Assembly (NCBI GenBank): GCA_002869225.1
Contig: PKTG01000122.1
Span: 96,071-160,070, forward strand
DNA: 64,000 bases
From: Candidatus Muiribacterium halophilum
Lineage (GTDB): Bacteria; Muiribacteriota; Muiribacteriia; Muiribacteriales; Muiribacteriaceae
Direction: 5' to 3'
The notes beneath the pieces are model-generated. The model made no database searches. It was not told the origin of the DNA and saw only the letters and a program-made list of their open reading frames with translations. The position numbers and the translations under genes were made by a program. Shown here piece by piece: positions 10,600-20,907 of the stretch; positions within the stretch are counted from its first letter, which is position 1; each line of letters begins with the position of its first letter.

Positions 10600-10791
10600 T
10601 TAAAAATCGCCTTTTTTCTTTAATGTTTTAAGACATTTTGTACAAATTTTGATCCTAACCGGTTTACCGTCTAATTCAGCTTTTATTTTCTGAATATTAG
10701 GTAAAAATCTTCTTTTAGTCTTATGATTTGAATGACTCACATTATTTCCGGTGGCAGGACCTTTTCCACAAACTTCACATCTGAAAGACAT
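10600..10791 (-). CDS. rpmB: 50S ribosomal protein L28
   Basis: MSFRCEVCGKGPATGNNVSHSNHKTKRRFLPNIQ. Confidence 0.95.
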   Translation of the reverse strand: MSFRCEVCGKGPATGNNVSHSNHKTKRRFLPNIQKIKAELDGKPVRIKICTKCLKTLKKKGDF

Positions 10792-10848
10792 TATGCTGCC
10801 TCCTCTTAATTTATTTGTACGTTATATTAACAGAATTTAAATGTTAAA

Positions 10849-12390
10849 TCAAATTTTTTTATAGAATTTATAATCAATATCTTCTTTTTGCAAATATTCA
10901 AGTCTTTTATCATGTAAAAGTACAAGCGAAGATTTATCGGAGAGCTCTCCTGCTATCATAGAATCTAATATAATTGTATTTTCATCCAGGGTATCTATGA
11001 GTTCAACGAGTTCATCTAAAGTCTTGCTGAAAAGATTATTTTTTCTTCTGAGTACCGATAGACGTATGCATAGATTAACAGTACTTATATCTCTATTTAA
11101 TAATGTGCTGAGTTCTCTCATCTCTTCTTCTAATGCCTGTGCAAAACGATAAGCTGAATCAGCATCATCGAGTATACAGGTTATCTTGTTACCATCCTTT
11201 CTGGTAAGTATAGAAGCATGCCTTTTTAATAGCATTGAAACTTTTGAGGATATCGGAGAGGCGATGTTTGCGTTTTTTTCGTTTGATTTTTCTTCAATAT
11301 TTATTGAAGTTATGACAATATTTTGTTCTTTTCTATACTTTTCAACTGTTTCAATTCTCAGATGTGTGAGTTCTGTCTTTAATTTAGATTCTCTATCTTC
11401 ATCTTTTTTATATTTTAATAATGCATTATCCTTTATTCTTTTTAATTCTTTGTTAAAGTTTTCAATATCTTTTTTTATAAGTATACTGTTTTCAAGACAA
11501 GTGTTGATATATTTTATTGTATTAAGGAAAATATCTTCTGAATCATAGATGAAATGATAATTGGAGATTATATCAGTTAATCTATCAAACTCTGATTTGC
11601 TAAGGATATTAAGTATAAGTACTCTTTTTCCGCTGTCGATAAGCAGGTATTGGGATTTATCCTGTGTATCTTTTTTTAACTCGATCATACTATAAGGAAA
11701 GAAGATCGTATAGATTTCTTTTTTATTTAGAGCTGGTCTTGAGATAAGTCTTAGTCCTTCTCTCTCCGCTATTAGAATTATATAAGCAGCTGTCGGGTCT
11801 GAGCTAATAAGCAGACCTGGAAAATAATTATTTTTTTCTTTTACGTATTTAAAAGAGTTAGGTGCATTTAGTACTGTAGAATCAATGCTTTTTTCCTGAG
11901 AATAAATGTATTCAAGTTGAGGTTCCTTAGATAATATAAATCCAAGAATTGGTTCTGATTCGCATATGTTTTTTATACTTTCCCTGAAATCTTCGCGTGT
12001 GTAATTTAAAAATGGAACTTCGGAAAAGAAATGATCGAATCTTTTTTCTCTAAAATAAGCTAAAAGTTCTCGATTTAGAAGTATATCAGATCTATCAATA
12101 TCTTCTAGGATGGATTGTTTAAGTTTAAGAGCTTCAGTATGATGTTTACTTTCTAACTCAATTTGTTTAATAGCAGATATCTCGTTTAATATTGTCTTTA
12201 TTCTGGTCTTTACCTGAAAATTATCTTCCTCTTTTTCAAGTATTCCTGATAAGAAATAACGAACATCTTTGACGTTATTTTCATCGATCTCTGTAAAAAG
12301 ATCGTTTAAAAAAGTGAGTTTTAAAGTATTATCTTTTAATATTGAATATTTTGTAAAAAGTTTAATAGAGTTAATTTCGTCTTTATTCAT
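10849..12390 (-). CDS. Hypothetical protein; C-terminal region resembles a degenerate class III nucleotide cyclase
   Basis: C-terminal GNKITCILDDADSAYRFAQALEEEMRELSTLLNRDISTVNLCIRLSV pattern; otherwise unrecognised. Confidence 0.5.
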   Translation of the reverse strand: MNKDEINSIKLFTKYSILKDNTLKLTFLNDLFTEIDENNVKDVRYFLSGILEKEEDNFQVKTRIKTILNEISAIKQIELESKHHTEALKLKQSILEDIDRSDILLNRELLAYFREKRFDHFFSEVPFLNYTREDFRESIKNICESEPILGFILSKEPQLEYIYSQEKSIDSTVLNAPNSFKYVKEKNNYFPGLLISSDPTAAYIILIAEREGLRLISRPALNKKEIYTIFFPYSMIELKKDTQDKSQYLLIDSGKRVLILNILSKSEFDRLTDIISNYHFIYDSEDIFLNTIKYINTCLENSILIKKDIENFNKELKRIKDNALLKYKKDEDRESKLKTELTHLRIETVEKYRKEQNIVITSINIEEKSNEKNANIASPISSKVSMLLKRHASILTRKDGNKITCILDDADSAYRFAQALEEEMRELSTLLNRDISTVNLCIRLSVLRRKNNLFSKTLDELVELIDTLDENTIILDSMIAGELSDKSSLVLLHDKRLEYLQKEDIDYKFYKKI

Positions 12391-13574
12391 TTATCCAGGT
12401 TTTTAAAGAAGTTTCCTATATATATTTTTTCCCAACTTTTATAAAATTCTTTTAAAAAATCAGTAGCTATGCCTAAGGTTATTAATTCACTGAAATCCAG
12501 TATCTCAAAGGATCGTATAAAGACTACAGCATCTTTTCTCTTTCCGGTCTCTTCGTTTAAAAAAAGTGAAGGAAAGTAAGCTGAAGGTACAAATTTTGCA
12601 TCCATTGCAGCCTTCTGTTTCTTACTATCCCAGGCATCTATAAGTATTTCGAAGTATCTTATATTAAGCTGATAACAAAAATTCGTAATGCTGTTTAGTA
12701 TATTGTACCAGTTTCTATTCTCATAATTAAGCCATATGATATTTGCCTGTTTTTCTTCATCTATCCATTTAAGAAAGACTTCTATATTAAGTTCCTGATT
12801 GTAAAGTACAAGATTTGGTTTTGTTAGAAAGAATCTGTCCGTAAAGTTTCTTTCCTGCATTCTTTGTTCAAATAATTTAGCAGCTTTTTTAGGATTATAA
12901 ATAGCTTCAAAAGGTATCTGTCTTAATTTTAACTTCTTTTTCTCAGCTAGTTCTATTATTCCAGGCTCATCTTTGATATCAATATTATCTTTTACTATAT
13001 TAAAAAAAGGTATGACTTCTTGTAAAAGATTAAGTTCCGTCTGTTTGTTTTTTAATACGCCTTTTCTGTAGATGACCATTATTGAATGAGTCTCAAATTG
13101 CTTTACTTTTACGACATTAGGTAAGATACCTATACATTTATATCCGATGTTCTGAAGTATCTTCTGTGGTGCAGGCTGATTTGTTCTTGTAGTTGAATAT
13201 ATAAGATCAACATAATCGCTTCTATATAGACAAAACTCGGTTCCTATATGAGCCATATCCTGCATCAGAGAAAGTCCTCTGAATTCAGGTCTTACAGCCG
13301 CGCCCATCACTTTGGCTATTCTACAATCCGAGTTTATTTTAAAAAACACACTGGAGACGATTCTCTTTTTATTCTCAAGCACAAGCCAGAATATTGAGCT
13401 GTCTTCCATAGCTTCTATATATGCCTGAGCATTTGTACAGAAATCTATTGTATAATAACCGCGATATATTGTGTTGTAAAGGTCCATTATATCTGGGCAG
13501 TCTTCTACCTTAGCAGTCCTTAGGATGAAATCTCTTCCTTCATATTCAAGTGTTACAGGTGAAAATTTTTCCAT
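12387..13574 (-). CDS. GNAT-family N-acetyltransferase-like protein
   Basis: N-terminal RTAKVEDCPDIMDLYN and AAVRPEFRGLSLMQDM acetyl-CoA binding-like motif. Confidence 0.65.
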   Translation of the reverse strand: MEKFSPVTLEYEGRDFILRTAKVEDCPDIMDLYNTIYRGYYTIDFCTNAQAYIEAMEDSSIFWLVLENKKRIVSSVFFKINSDCRIAKVMGAAVRPEFRGLSLMQDMAHIGTEFCLYRSDYVDLIYSTTRTNQPAPQKILQNIGYKCIGILPNVVKVKQFETHSIMVIYRKGVLKNKQTELNLLQEVIPFFNIVKDNIDIKDEPGIIELAEKKKLKLRQIPFEAIYNPKKAAKLFEQRMQERNFTDRFFLTKPNLVLYNQELNIEVFLKWIDEEKQANIIWLNYENRNWYNILNSITNFCYQLNIRYFEILIDAWDSKKQKAAMDAKFVPSAYFPSLFLNEETGKRKDAVVFIRSFEILDFSELITLGIATDFLKEFYKSWEKIYIGNFFKNLDK

Positions 13575-13588
13575 CTAACCTCCAAAAG

Positions 13589-15457
13589 TCAGATTGCTTT
13601 TAAAACATTATTCAGTTTTTCTATAACCAGCTCCCTATTAGGATAACTTTTAATGTATTTAAAAAAGCATTTCATAGTATCAGATTTAAATTCTTTCTGT
13701 GTAAAGCTATAAAGAAGTATCTCAACAAAAGAAGGGTTAAATATACCACTTAGATTCGAAAAGAAGGAAGAAAGACCATTATTATCAAGAGAATCTATAT
13801 AATCAATTACTTTCTCAAGAGGCATATTGAACTTTACCATCCCTTTAACAGCTGTTCTTTTAATGTCAGGATCTTTATTTTCATAAAAGACTGGTATAAG
13901 ATCCTTAACCGGTTCATAACGAAGATAAACGAGTGTATCAAGAGCTGTAGATACAATGATAGGATTTGAAGCATCCAGAAAATCCTTAATATAGTCATAT
14001 ACTTTTCCGGCTGTGTAGAAACGAAATGAATACAGACAGGAACGGATTGTTGCTATATCGTTTGTCTTTCCGATTATCTCAGATAAGATTTCAAGCCCAT
14101 TATCTACTTTGACATCACCCAATGCTTTTATTATTGGTGCGTCGTTTATCTTATGTTCAAAAAGGACATTTATAGAATGTGTGAATCCATCTTTGATTCT
14201 TAGTGTCGAGAAAAATTCTATTGCTGAATGATATAACTTTCCATCAAGGAAAAGATAAAGAGACATAATATCTTTTGCTTGAGTGTATTTTCTTCTTGTA
14301 AGTACTTTTATCAGAGAATTTATAAGTTCCTCTGAATAATCTATATTAAGTGAATCACGATTAGTATTACCTTCAAGCAGATGTTGTAGTGCAAAGAACT
14401 TTATATCCTTATCTTTGATGCTTGTAAGATTTTTTAATATCAAAGTCCTTTTTCCGTATTTTTCCAGTAGGTTCTGCAATTGATTGTTTATAACAGCTAT
14501 ATCATCCATTGATTTCTCGATCCTAAATGATTTAGCTATAGAATTTTTTATCTCATTGTTTCCTATTTCTTTGATAAAATCTATTCCTTTCTTAACGAAA
14601 AATTTGTAAAGAAGTCTTACAATCAAAGTATCAAGATGTTTATCATCAGAAGTTACTCTTGTTAATGTTTCCTCAAATACATGTGCATATATATTTGGTA
14701 TTTTCTCATATAGATCAAGGATCTTATAGAAAGAATCGTCATTTTGGATCTTTCTGATATTTTTTAATGCATTTACTGCAAAAGCTGGGTATCGTTTACA
14801 GTTATTAGCAGCTATTTTAAGCATGGATTCCGATAGTCGATCAAAATCCTTTTCGGAAGTAACGCTTAATATGAAGATCTTTTTTTGTACATCCAGTGAG
14901 CTGCTTCTTAAAAGCTTAAGTATCATGTGTTCTTCATCAAAGAAAGCCAGTATCTTCACAGCTTCTCTGAAGGTTTCAAGGGAACATTGATCTATATGTT
15001 TCATAATAACAGGTATGGCGTTTCTTATCTTGGATACGGAAAGTGCAAATATTGCTGTGTCAGGATCGTTTTTAACATTTTTAAGTGCGGTTGTTATATA
15101 TGTCTCAGATGATTTACATAATAAAGCAAGTGAATATTTAAATATTCCTTTTATTGAGTAGAACTTACTGAATATCTTCTCTAAAATACTCTGCTCAACA
15201 TCAAAGTCTTCTTCAACAGCAAGTTTCAGAAGATCTTCAATATCCTCAAAGTTATCTTTTTCAAGTTTTTTCTTTAACGAATCGTCAAGAATAAGATATC
15301 CATTTTTTATAAGAAAGAGTTCTATTTTCAGTGCAAGATCTTTTGCAATAGAATGTCTTTCAAGGTCGTTAAATATTCTTTCGATAAGTTTTAGAGTCTC
15401 ATGATTAAAATATTCATTTTGTACTATAAATTTTAAAACTTTTTCTACTATTATCAT
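13589..15457 (-). CDS. HEAT-repeat-like protein
   Basis: Long all-helical protein with repeated helix pairs such as DPDIKRTAVKGMVKF. Confidence 0.6.
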   Translation of the reverse strand: MIIVEKVLKFIVQNEYFNHETLKLIERIFNDLERHSIAKDLALKIELFLIKNGYLILDDSLKKKLEKDNFEDIEDLLKLAVEEDFDVEQSILEKIFSKFYSIKGIFKYSLALLCKSSETYITTALKNVKNDPDTAIFALSVSKIRNAIPVIMKHIDQCSLETFREAVKILAFFDEEHMILKLLRSSSLDVQKKIFILSVTSEKDFDRLSESMLKIAANNCKRYPAFAVNALKNIRKIQNDDSFYKILDLYEKIPNIYAHVFEETLTRVTSDDKHLDTLIVRLLYKFFVKKGIDFIKEIGNNEIKNSIAKSFRIEKSMDDIAVINNQLQNLLEKYGKRTLILKNLTSIKDKDIKFFALQHLLEGNTNRDSLNIDYSEELINSLIKVLTRRKYTQAKDIMSLYLFLDGKLYHSAIEFFSTLRIKDGFTHSINVLFEHKINDAPIIKALGDVKVDNGLEILSEIIGKTNDIATIRSCLYSFRFYTAGKVYDYIKDFLDASNPIIVSTALDTLVYLRYEPVKDLIPVFYENKDPDIKRTAVKGMVKFNMPLEKVIDYIDSLDNNGLSSFFSNLSGIFNPSFVEILLYSFTQKEFKSDTMKCFFKYIKSYPNRELVIEKLNNVLKAI

Positions 15458-15467
15458 AATAAAATCA

Positions 15468-16076
15468 TTATATCAGATAGGAGCTGAATTTTTCATCAAT
15501 TAAACTATATTTTTTGTTTTTTACCAATTCAAAATTCTTAAAAAGATTTTTTAAAAAACCTTTTTTTAAGATATCTATCTCGTTTTCCCTTATTTTTATA
15601 TGATCTGATAAATAGCTACTTTTGTGTTTTATTTCAATAGGTACTTTATCCGGTCTTTTTATGTTGATCCCGGCTGAGGATATTATTCTTTCTACTATAT
15701 TTCCTTTTGTCTTTGATTCAGCCAATACTCCAGCAATCTTTCCCGTTTTAGTATAAATATCATTAGGAGGTTTTATAAAAAGTGAGATGTTGTAATCAGC
15801 AAGTGTTTCGTATACAGATGTTGATATCATCTTTGTTATATAAGGAAGACATTCGCTATCAAAGTTGTCAATATCAGAGAAAACAATAGAGATGTAAAGA
15901 CCGCTATCTTTTGGGGAAAACCATTTTCTGTCATTATAACGTCCTCTTCCTTTAGTCTGCTCTGATGCGGTTATTATAACAACAGGTCTTGAAAGAGAGA
16001 TCTTTTTTGCAATATCATTTGTTGAAGTCGCTTTGGATAAGTTGATTTCCAGGATATCATCTGGTTTATGATGCAT
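15468..16076 (-). CDS. birA: Biotin--[acetyl-CoA-carboxylase] ligase
   Basis: TSTNDIAKK, EQTKGRGRYNDRKWFSP, KPPNDIYTKTGKIAGVLAE. Confidence 0.88.
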   Translation of the reverse strand: MHHKPDDILEINLSKATSTNDIAKKISLSRPVVIITASEQTKGRGRYNDRKWFSPKDSGLYISIVFSDIDNFDSECLPYITKMISTSVYETLADYNISLFIKPPNDIYTKTGKIAGVLAESKTKGNIVERIISSAGINIKRPDKVPIEIKHKSSYLSDHIKIRENEIDILKKGFLKNLFKNFELVKNKKYSLIDEKFSSYLI

Positions 16077-16080
16077 TGTA

Positions 16081-17757
16081 TTAACCTAATATATCCAGGC
16101 ATGTCTTTTTCAAAGAAGGATTTGATGCTTTTATTATCTTTTTAAGCATATTACCAAGTATAATAGATTCAGAAAAAGCCTTTTTTAGGAACTTGATTAT
16201 CTTTGTCTCCTGTCTGTCAGAAACCAATTTTAAAAATAACTTAAAAGAGAAAAGATCGTTCTTTTGCTCGAAATAATCTCTTAGTATTTTTCCTTTAGAA
16301 GGAATATCAAGCTTTATCGACTCTATGACATATTTAAATTTTTTAGGAGAAAGATCGTTTGTTATAAAACTAAGTGCATAAGCTTTTATTTCTTCATCCG
16401 GAAAAGAACTTATTAATACAAGGGCTTCAAGCTCAGTAATAAACTCTTGTTTTATTAGATAGAAAGTAAATAGATCGATCTTTTCAAGTATGTCATCTCT
16501 ATTTTTTGTCAAATTCTGAAAAATCTCATATAAATATTCTGTGTTAAAATATGAAATCTTCATATCCGGATGCTCAAGCTCAATAATGTTCCTGTTTTCT
16601 TTACTAAGTATTGAAAAAGGATTATATATTGTAGCTCCTTTAAATTCTATTCCTTTTGAAAGGACGACACCATCCGGGACATCAATTACTGTTTTTTCTA
16701 TTATAATTTGATTTTGATCGAATTCAAATCTAATCGATTCTACATCTTTTTTCACACTCTCTTTTCTAAGTTTTCTTTCCTCGATCTGTTTCAATGTTAT
16801 ATCAAAGCTTTTTTTGAACTTTTTATTATCTATTTTACTGATAGATGAAAATGCCTGTTTTTTACCGTCTATAAAGACTTCTTTGAAATTTTGCAGCAGG
16901 GTGAACGCCAGATCCTTTGTCTCAGGTATTTCTGAATAATAAAACAGAAGCTTTTTTAGTTTATTTTGTTCGAGTTTTTTTAGATATTCCAGAAAAAAGA
17001 ACTGTCTATCATCATCAAATGTATCAAAATATTTATTTAAAAGAACAAAGAAAGTTCGGTTCTGATCCTGAAAAATCTCGTTCAGATAGTTCATAAAGAA
17101 ATCGGTCTCTTTAAGTTCATCAGGATCAAATTCTATAAACATAGAAAATATCTCGTTTTTAAATCTTTCCGGATCGTATTTTGAAAGTGTGTTTAGTAGG
17201 ATCTTTCTTATATTGACATCAAAATATTTAAGGACTACATCGAATACAGCATCTATTTCCGGGTTCCTTTCCATGCCGTCTACCTTTTCCATAAGTAAAG
17301 TGAAGTTTTCTATCTTCATTGGTGATGTCTGAAGAAATGCTACAAGTTTATCAAGTGAATTATCAGAAAAGAGGTCTTCTATCTCTTTGTTGAGATCTCT
17401 TAATGGGGGTTCATCTTTAACTTCTTCCTGCTTTATATATAAAAAGGAAAATCTTGTTTTAAGATACTCTATCTTTTTAGAATCGAGTATGGTTCCTGCT
17501 TCCATTATCAACTGACTTTCATTATATATAGTAGCAGCAAGTTCCATGCCCTCCTTTATTTTAAGAAAAGTCATTTTTTTACTTCGATCTTTTTTTCCCG
17601 ATCTTATCTGTTTAAAACCTTTTTTAGTACTGGAATAAAGATTATTAGATGACGAAGCAGAATCCGAGGATGCTTTTGGATTATCTTCGTTTAAAGTACT
17701 GTTTATATTTTTTTCAAGTTCATCTATACTGTCAATAAGATTTCTTTTCTTATTCAT
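16081..17757 (-). CDS. Hypothetical protein with HD-GYP-associated N-terminal-like segments and helical repeats; no HD-GYP catalytic motif seen
   Basis: FLKIKEGMELAATIYNESQLIMEAGTILDSKKIEYLKTRFSFLYI resembles the accessory domain preceding HD-GYP. Confidence 0.5.
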   Translation of the reverse strand: MNKKRNLIDSIDELEKNINSTLNEDNPKASSDSASSSNNLYSSTKKGFKQIRSGKKDRSKKMTFLKIKEGMELAATIYNESQLIMEAGTILDSKKIEYLKTRFSFLYIKQEEVKDEPPLRDLNKEIEDLFSDNSLDKLVAFLQTSPMKIENFTLLMEKVDGMERNPEIDAVFDVVLKYFDVNIRKILLNTLSKYDPERFKNEIFSMFIEFDPDELKETDFFMNYLNEIFQDQNRTFFVLLNKYFDTFDDDRQFFFLEYLKKLEQNKLKKLLFYYSEIPETKDLAFTLLQNFKEVFIDGKKQAFSSISKIDNKKFKKSFDITLKQIEERKLRKESVKKDVESIRFEFDQNQIIIEKTVIDVPDGVVLSKGIEFKGATIYNPFSILSKENRNIIELEHPDMKISYFNTEYLYEIFQNLTKNRDDILEKIDLFTFYLIKQEFITELEALVLISSFPDEEIKAYALSFITNDLSPKKFKYVIESIKLDIPSKGKILRDYFEQKNDLFSFKLFLKLVSDRQETKIIKFLKKAFSESIILGNMLKKIIKASNPSLKKTCLDILG

Positions 17758-18821
17758 CTATATTCTTTTATGATCTCCCTGTTTTTAAGACCTTCCTGGC
17801 ATGCTTCGTGAAGTGCTTTCATCTCATCCTCACCAGGATATACAAGAACCTGAGCGATAAACTCGACTTGTTCTTTTATCCAGGGAACAAGGTGGTTCTT
17901 ATCATATGCTATACCACCTGTTAGTATTATAGCATCCACCTCACCTTTTAAAGCAGCAGCTAGTGCACCGATCTCTTTTGATACCTGATAAGCCATAGCA
18001 TTGTAAATGAGATAAGCTTTTTCATCTCCAGCGGTTACAGCCTCTTCGACTTCAGTTGCATTATTAGTTCCCATATATGCAACTAGACCACCTTTTCCTT
18101 TTATTTTTTTCTTTATTTCAGCTAGAGTGTATTTCCCTGAGAAGCACATCTTAACTAGACCACCTATAGGAACACCTCCGCTTCTTTCCTGAGAGAAAGG
18201 TCCGTCGCCATCGAGTGCGTTATTAACATCAACGACTCTTCCTTTTTTATGAGCTCCGACAGATATTCCTCCACCCAGATGAACTACTATGAAATTACAA
18301 TCTTCATAAGAAGAGTCAAGGTCTTTTGCAGCTCTTTTAGCAACGGCTTTCTGATTTAATGCATGAAAGATAGATATCCTTTCAATCTCAGGTATTCCCG
18401 ATACTCTTGCAATTTCATCCATCTCATCAACAACTACAGGGTCAGCTATAAAAGCATCGCAATCTGCTTCTTTTGATAGTGTCTGTGCTATTATTCCACC
18501 AAGATTAGAAGCGTGTTCACCAAAGTCACAAGAACGTAGGTCTTTTAGCATTTTTTCTGAGACTTTATACAATCCACTTTCTATAGGTTTTAAAAGTCCG
18601 CCTCGTCCAATTATGCCATCAAAATCTTTTAGAGAATGGGAGTTTTTACTTAAAAACTCTTTAATGATGTTTGTCCTGAAATCAAACTGAGCTATGATAT
18701 TTTCGAAGTCTTTTAGTTCTTCAGTTGAATGTCTAAGAGTCTCGCTTAGTATCTTTTCTCCATGATTATAGATTGCGATCTTTGTTGATGTAGATCCTGG
18801 ATTAATAGCTAAGATTTTCAT
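17754..18821 (-). CDS. buk: Butyrate kinase (copy 1)
   Basis: MKILAINPGSTSTKIAIY; FHALNQKAVAKRAA; VVHLGGGISVGAH. Confidence 0.93.
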   Translation of the reverse strand: MKILAINPGSTSTKIAIYNHGEKILSETLRHSTEELKDFENIIAQFDFRTNIIKEFLSKNSHSLKDFDGIIGRGGLLKPIESGLYKVSEKMLKDLRSCDFGEHASNLGGIIAQTLSKEADCDAFIADPVVVDEMDEIARVSGIPEIERISIFHALNQKAVAKRAAKDLDSSYEDCNFIVVHLGGGISVGAHKKGRVVDVNNALDGDGPFSQERSGGVPIGGLVKMCFSGKYTLAEIKKKIKGKGGLVAYMGTNNATEVEEAVTAGDEKAYLIYNAMAYQVSKEIGALAAALKGEVDAIILTGGIAYDKNHLVPWIKEQVEFIAQVLVYPGEDEMKALHEACQEGLKNREIIKEYR

Positions 18822-18863
18822 AAAATATCTCCCCGTAAAAGTGTTGTTTTTTTATAATGAACC

Positions 18864-19997
18864 CTAATAATTCTCTTTTGTTTTCTGGTTCAAGATCTTA
18901 AAAAGATTATCTAAAAGTTTCTTGTTTTGCTCCCTGTTTCCGATTGTTATTCTAATATATGTGTCTAGTTTGTACATCCTCATATCACGAACTATTATAC
19001 CTGATTCCTGTAATCGGTTGAAGACCTCTTCTCCATCCATACCGGTATCAAGTAGTATAAAATTAGTCTCTGAAGGTACAAAGTTTATATTGTTATCAAG
19101 AAGCCTTTTGTAAATATACTTTTTTTCTTTTCTCATCAGAGCTCTTGTCTTTTCAACATGATCTGGATCATCAAGAGCAGCGTAAGCGGCTGCCTGAGAT
19201 ACTATATTGACGTTAAAAGGAGCTTTGACTCTAAAAAGCATATTGATAATTGGTTTTCTGCTAATAGCATAGCCAACTCTTAATCCTGCAAGTCCATATA
19301 TCTTTGAAAATGTTCTTAAAAGTATTATATTTTTATCAGGATGAGTCTTTACTATATTTATCATATCAGGAAACTCATCGTCTTCAACAAACTCTCTGTA
19401 GGCCTCGTCTACTATAAGTACTACACCGTCTGGAAGGTTTTTTATGATAAGCATTATCTCATCGTGTGTCATGATCCTTCCAGTGGGATTGTTTGGAGAA
19501 GTAATATAGATGAATTTTGTCTTATAGTTTATAGCACTCAAAATAGCATCTACATCGTATTTAAAATCTTTTCTAAGATTTACAAATTTTGTCTCAGCTT
19601 CCATTATAAGTGCATTATGCAAATATCTTATAAATGAAGGCCATGGCATTATGACTTCCTCATTTCTATGAAGAAAAGCATGTGATATCATCGTGATTAT
19701 CTCATCCGAGCCACTTCCTACTATAAGGTTTCCTACTTCAACATCTAGTTTCTGTGCGAGTTTTTCTCTTAAAGTCGTACTTGCCGGGTCTGGATATATA
19801 TGAAGATTATCAAGTGAATCGATTATTGCCTGACGTACATTTTTTGGAGCTCCTAGAATGTTTTCATTTGAAGCAAGTTTTATAACATCCGATAGTTTAT
19901 ACTCTTTTTTTACATCGGCAATTGATTTTCCAGGAATATATTCAGGTATCTGTTCAACAACTTTACGATGAAGTTTAAAATCTTCTTTATTTGCCAT
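18864..19997 (-). CDS. hisC: Histidinol-phosphate aminotransferase
   Basis: LASNENILGAP; SPNNPTGRI; RTFSKIYGLAGLRVGYAI; ATG at 19997 overlaps the end of the upstream gene. Confidence 0.92.
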   Translation of the reverse strand: MANKEDFKLHRKVVEQIPEYIPGKSIADVKKEYKLSDVIKLASNENILGAPKNVRQAIIDSLDNLHIYPDPASTTLREKLAQKLDVEVGNLIVGSGSDEIITMISHAFLHRNEEVIMPWPSFIRYLHNALIMEAETKFVNLRKDFKYDVDAILSAINYKTKFIYITSPNNPTGRIMTHDEIMLIIKNLPDGVVLIVDEAYREFVEDDEFPDMINIVKTHPDKNIILLRTFSKIYGLAGLRVGYAISRKPIINMLFRVKAPFNVNIVSQAAAYAALDDPDHVEKTRALMRKEKKYIYKRLLDNNINFVPSETNFILLDTGMDGEEVFNRLQESGIIVRDMRMYKLDTYIRITIGNREQNKKLLDNLFKILNQKTKENY

Positions 19998-20892
19998 CAG
20001 TTTCTCCTTCTTTTGCACACACCATAGCCAGAGCTATAGAATTAAGTCTCGTTTTGGGACTATCGGCTCTTGATAGCATTATTACAGGGCAAAGAGGTCC
20101 TGCTATCATTCCAGCACATTCACAACCAGCGATGTAATAAACTGATTTTCCAAGTATATTACCAGCTTCGATATCAGGGACCAATAGTATATCAGCATCT
20201 CCAGCAACGTCTGATTTTATACCTTTATGTTCAGCAGCTTTTTTAGAGAGGGCGTTATCTAGAGCAAGAGGTCCATCAATAATACAGTCTTTGATCTGCT
20301 TTCTTGAATTCATCTTTGCAAGAAGTGCAGCATCTAAAGTAGCTTCCATTGAATCGTTCACGGTCTCAACTGCACAAATAGGTGCGACTTTAGGTGTTTT
20401 TCTTCCTAAAGATATTGCAACTCTGACGGAGTTGTTTATTATTGATATCTTTTCTTTAAGATCAGGAGCGATTATCATACCACCATCTGTTATTATTCTT
20501 AATCTGTTATCTTTTTCAAATACTAGTACATGTGATAGTATATTACCACCTGATACTCCGGATTTTTTATCAACTATTGCTTTTAAGAATGTTCCTGTTT
20601 TTATCTTTCCTTTCATTATCATTGAAGCTTTATTATCTCTGATAAGTTCTACACCTTTTCTGGCAGCTTCATCTTCAGCTAAACAGTCGATTATCTCAAC
20701 TTCTCTTTCCCATTTTTTTATGATATCAAGTATCTTTTCTTTTGGACCTATTAGTATTGGCTGAATAAGATTCATCTTCATAGCTTCGCTTATAGCTTCA
20801 AGAAGGTCAGGGTCAGCAGCCATTACAACAGCAACTTTTTTAGGAGTCTGTTTTTTTGCTTCCTGAAAAATATCTTCAAATGATGAATACAT
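19987..20892 (-). CDS. ptb: Phosphate butyryltransferase (copy 1)
   Basis: Phosphotransacetylase family: ADILLVPDIEAGNILGKS, DGPLALDNALSKKAAEHKGIKS. Confidence 0.9.
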   Translation of the reverse strand: MYSSFEDIFQEAKKQTPKKVAVVMAADPDLLEAISEAMKMNLIQPILIGPKEKILDIIKKWEREVEIIDCLAEDEAARKGVELIRDNKASMIMKGKIKTGTFLKAIVDKKSGVSGGNILSHVLVFEKDNRLRIITDGGMIIAPDLKEKISIINNSVRVAISLGRKTPKVAPICAVETVNDSMEATLDAALLAKMNSRKQIKDCIIDGPLALDNALSKKAAEHKGIKSDVAGDADILLVPDIEAGNILGKSVYYIAGCECAGMIAGPLCPVIMLSRADSPKTRLNSIALAMVCAKEGETDGK

Positions 20893-20907
20893 ATATTACC
20901 TCCTGAT

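Noticed and set aside
10849-17757. HEAT/GNAT/unknown gene run as an antiphage defence island
   Set aside because: No nuclease, helicase, reverse transcriptase, TIR or toxin motifs, and it is embedded among housekeeping genes.
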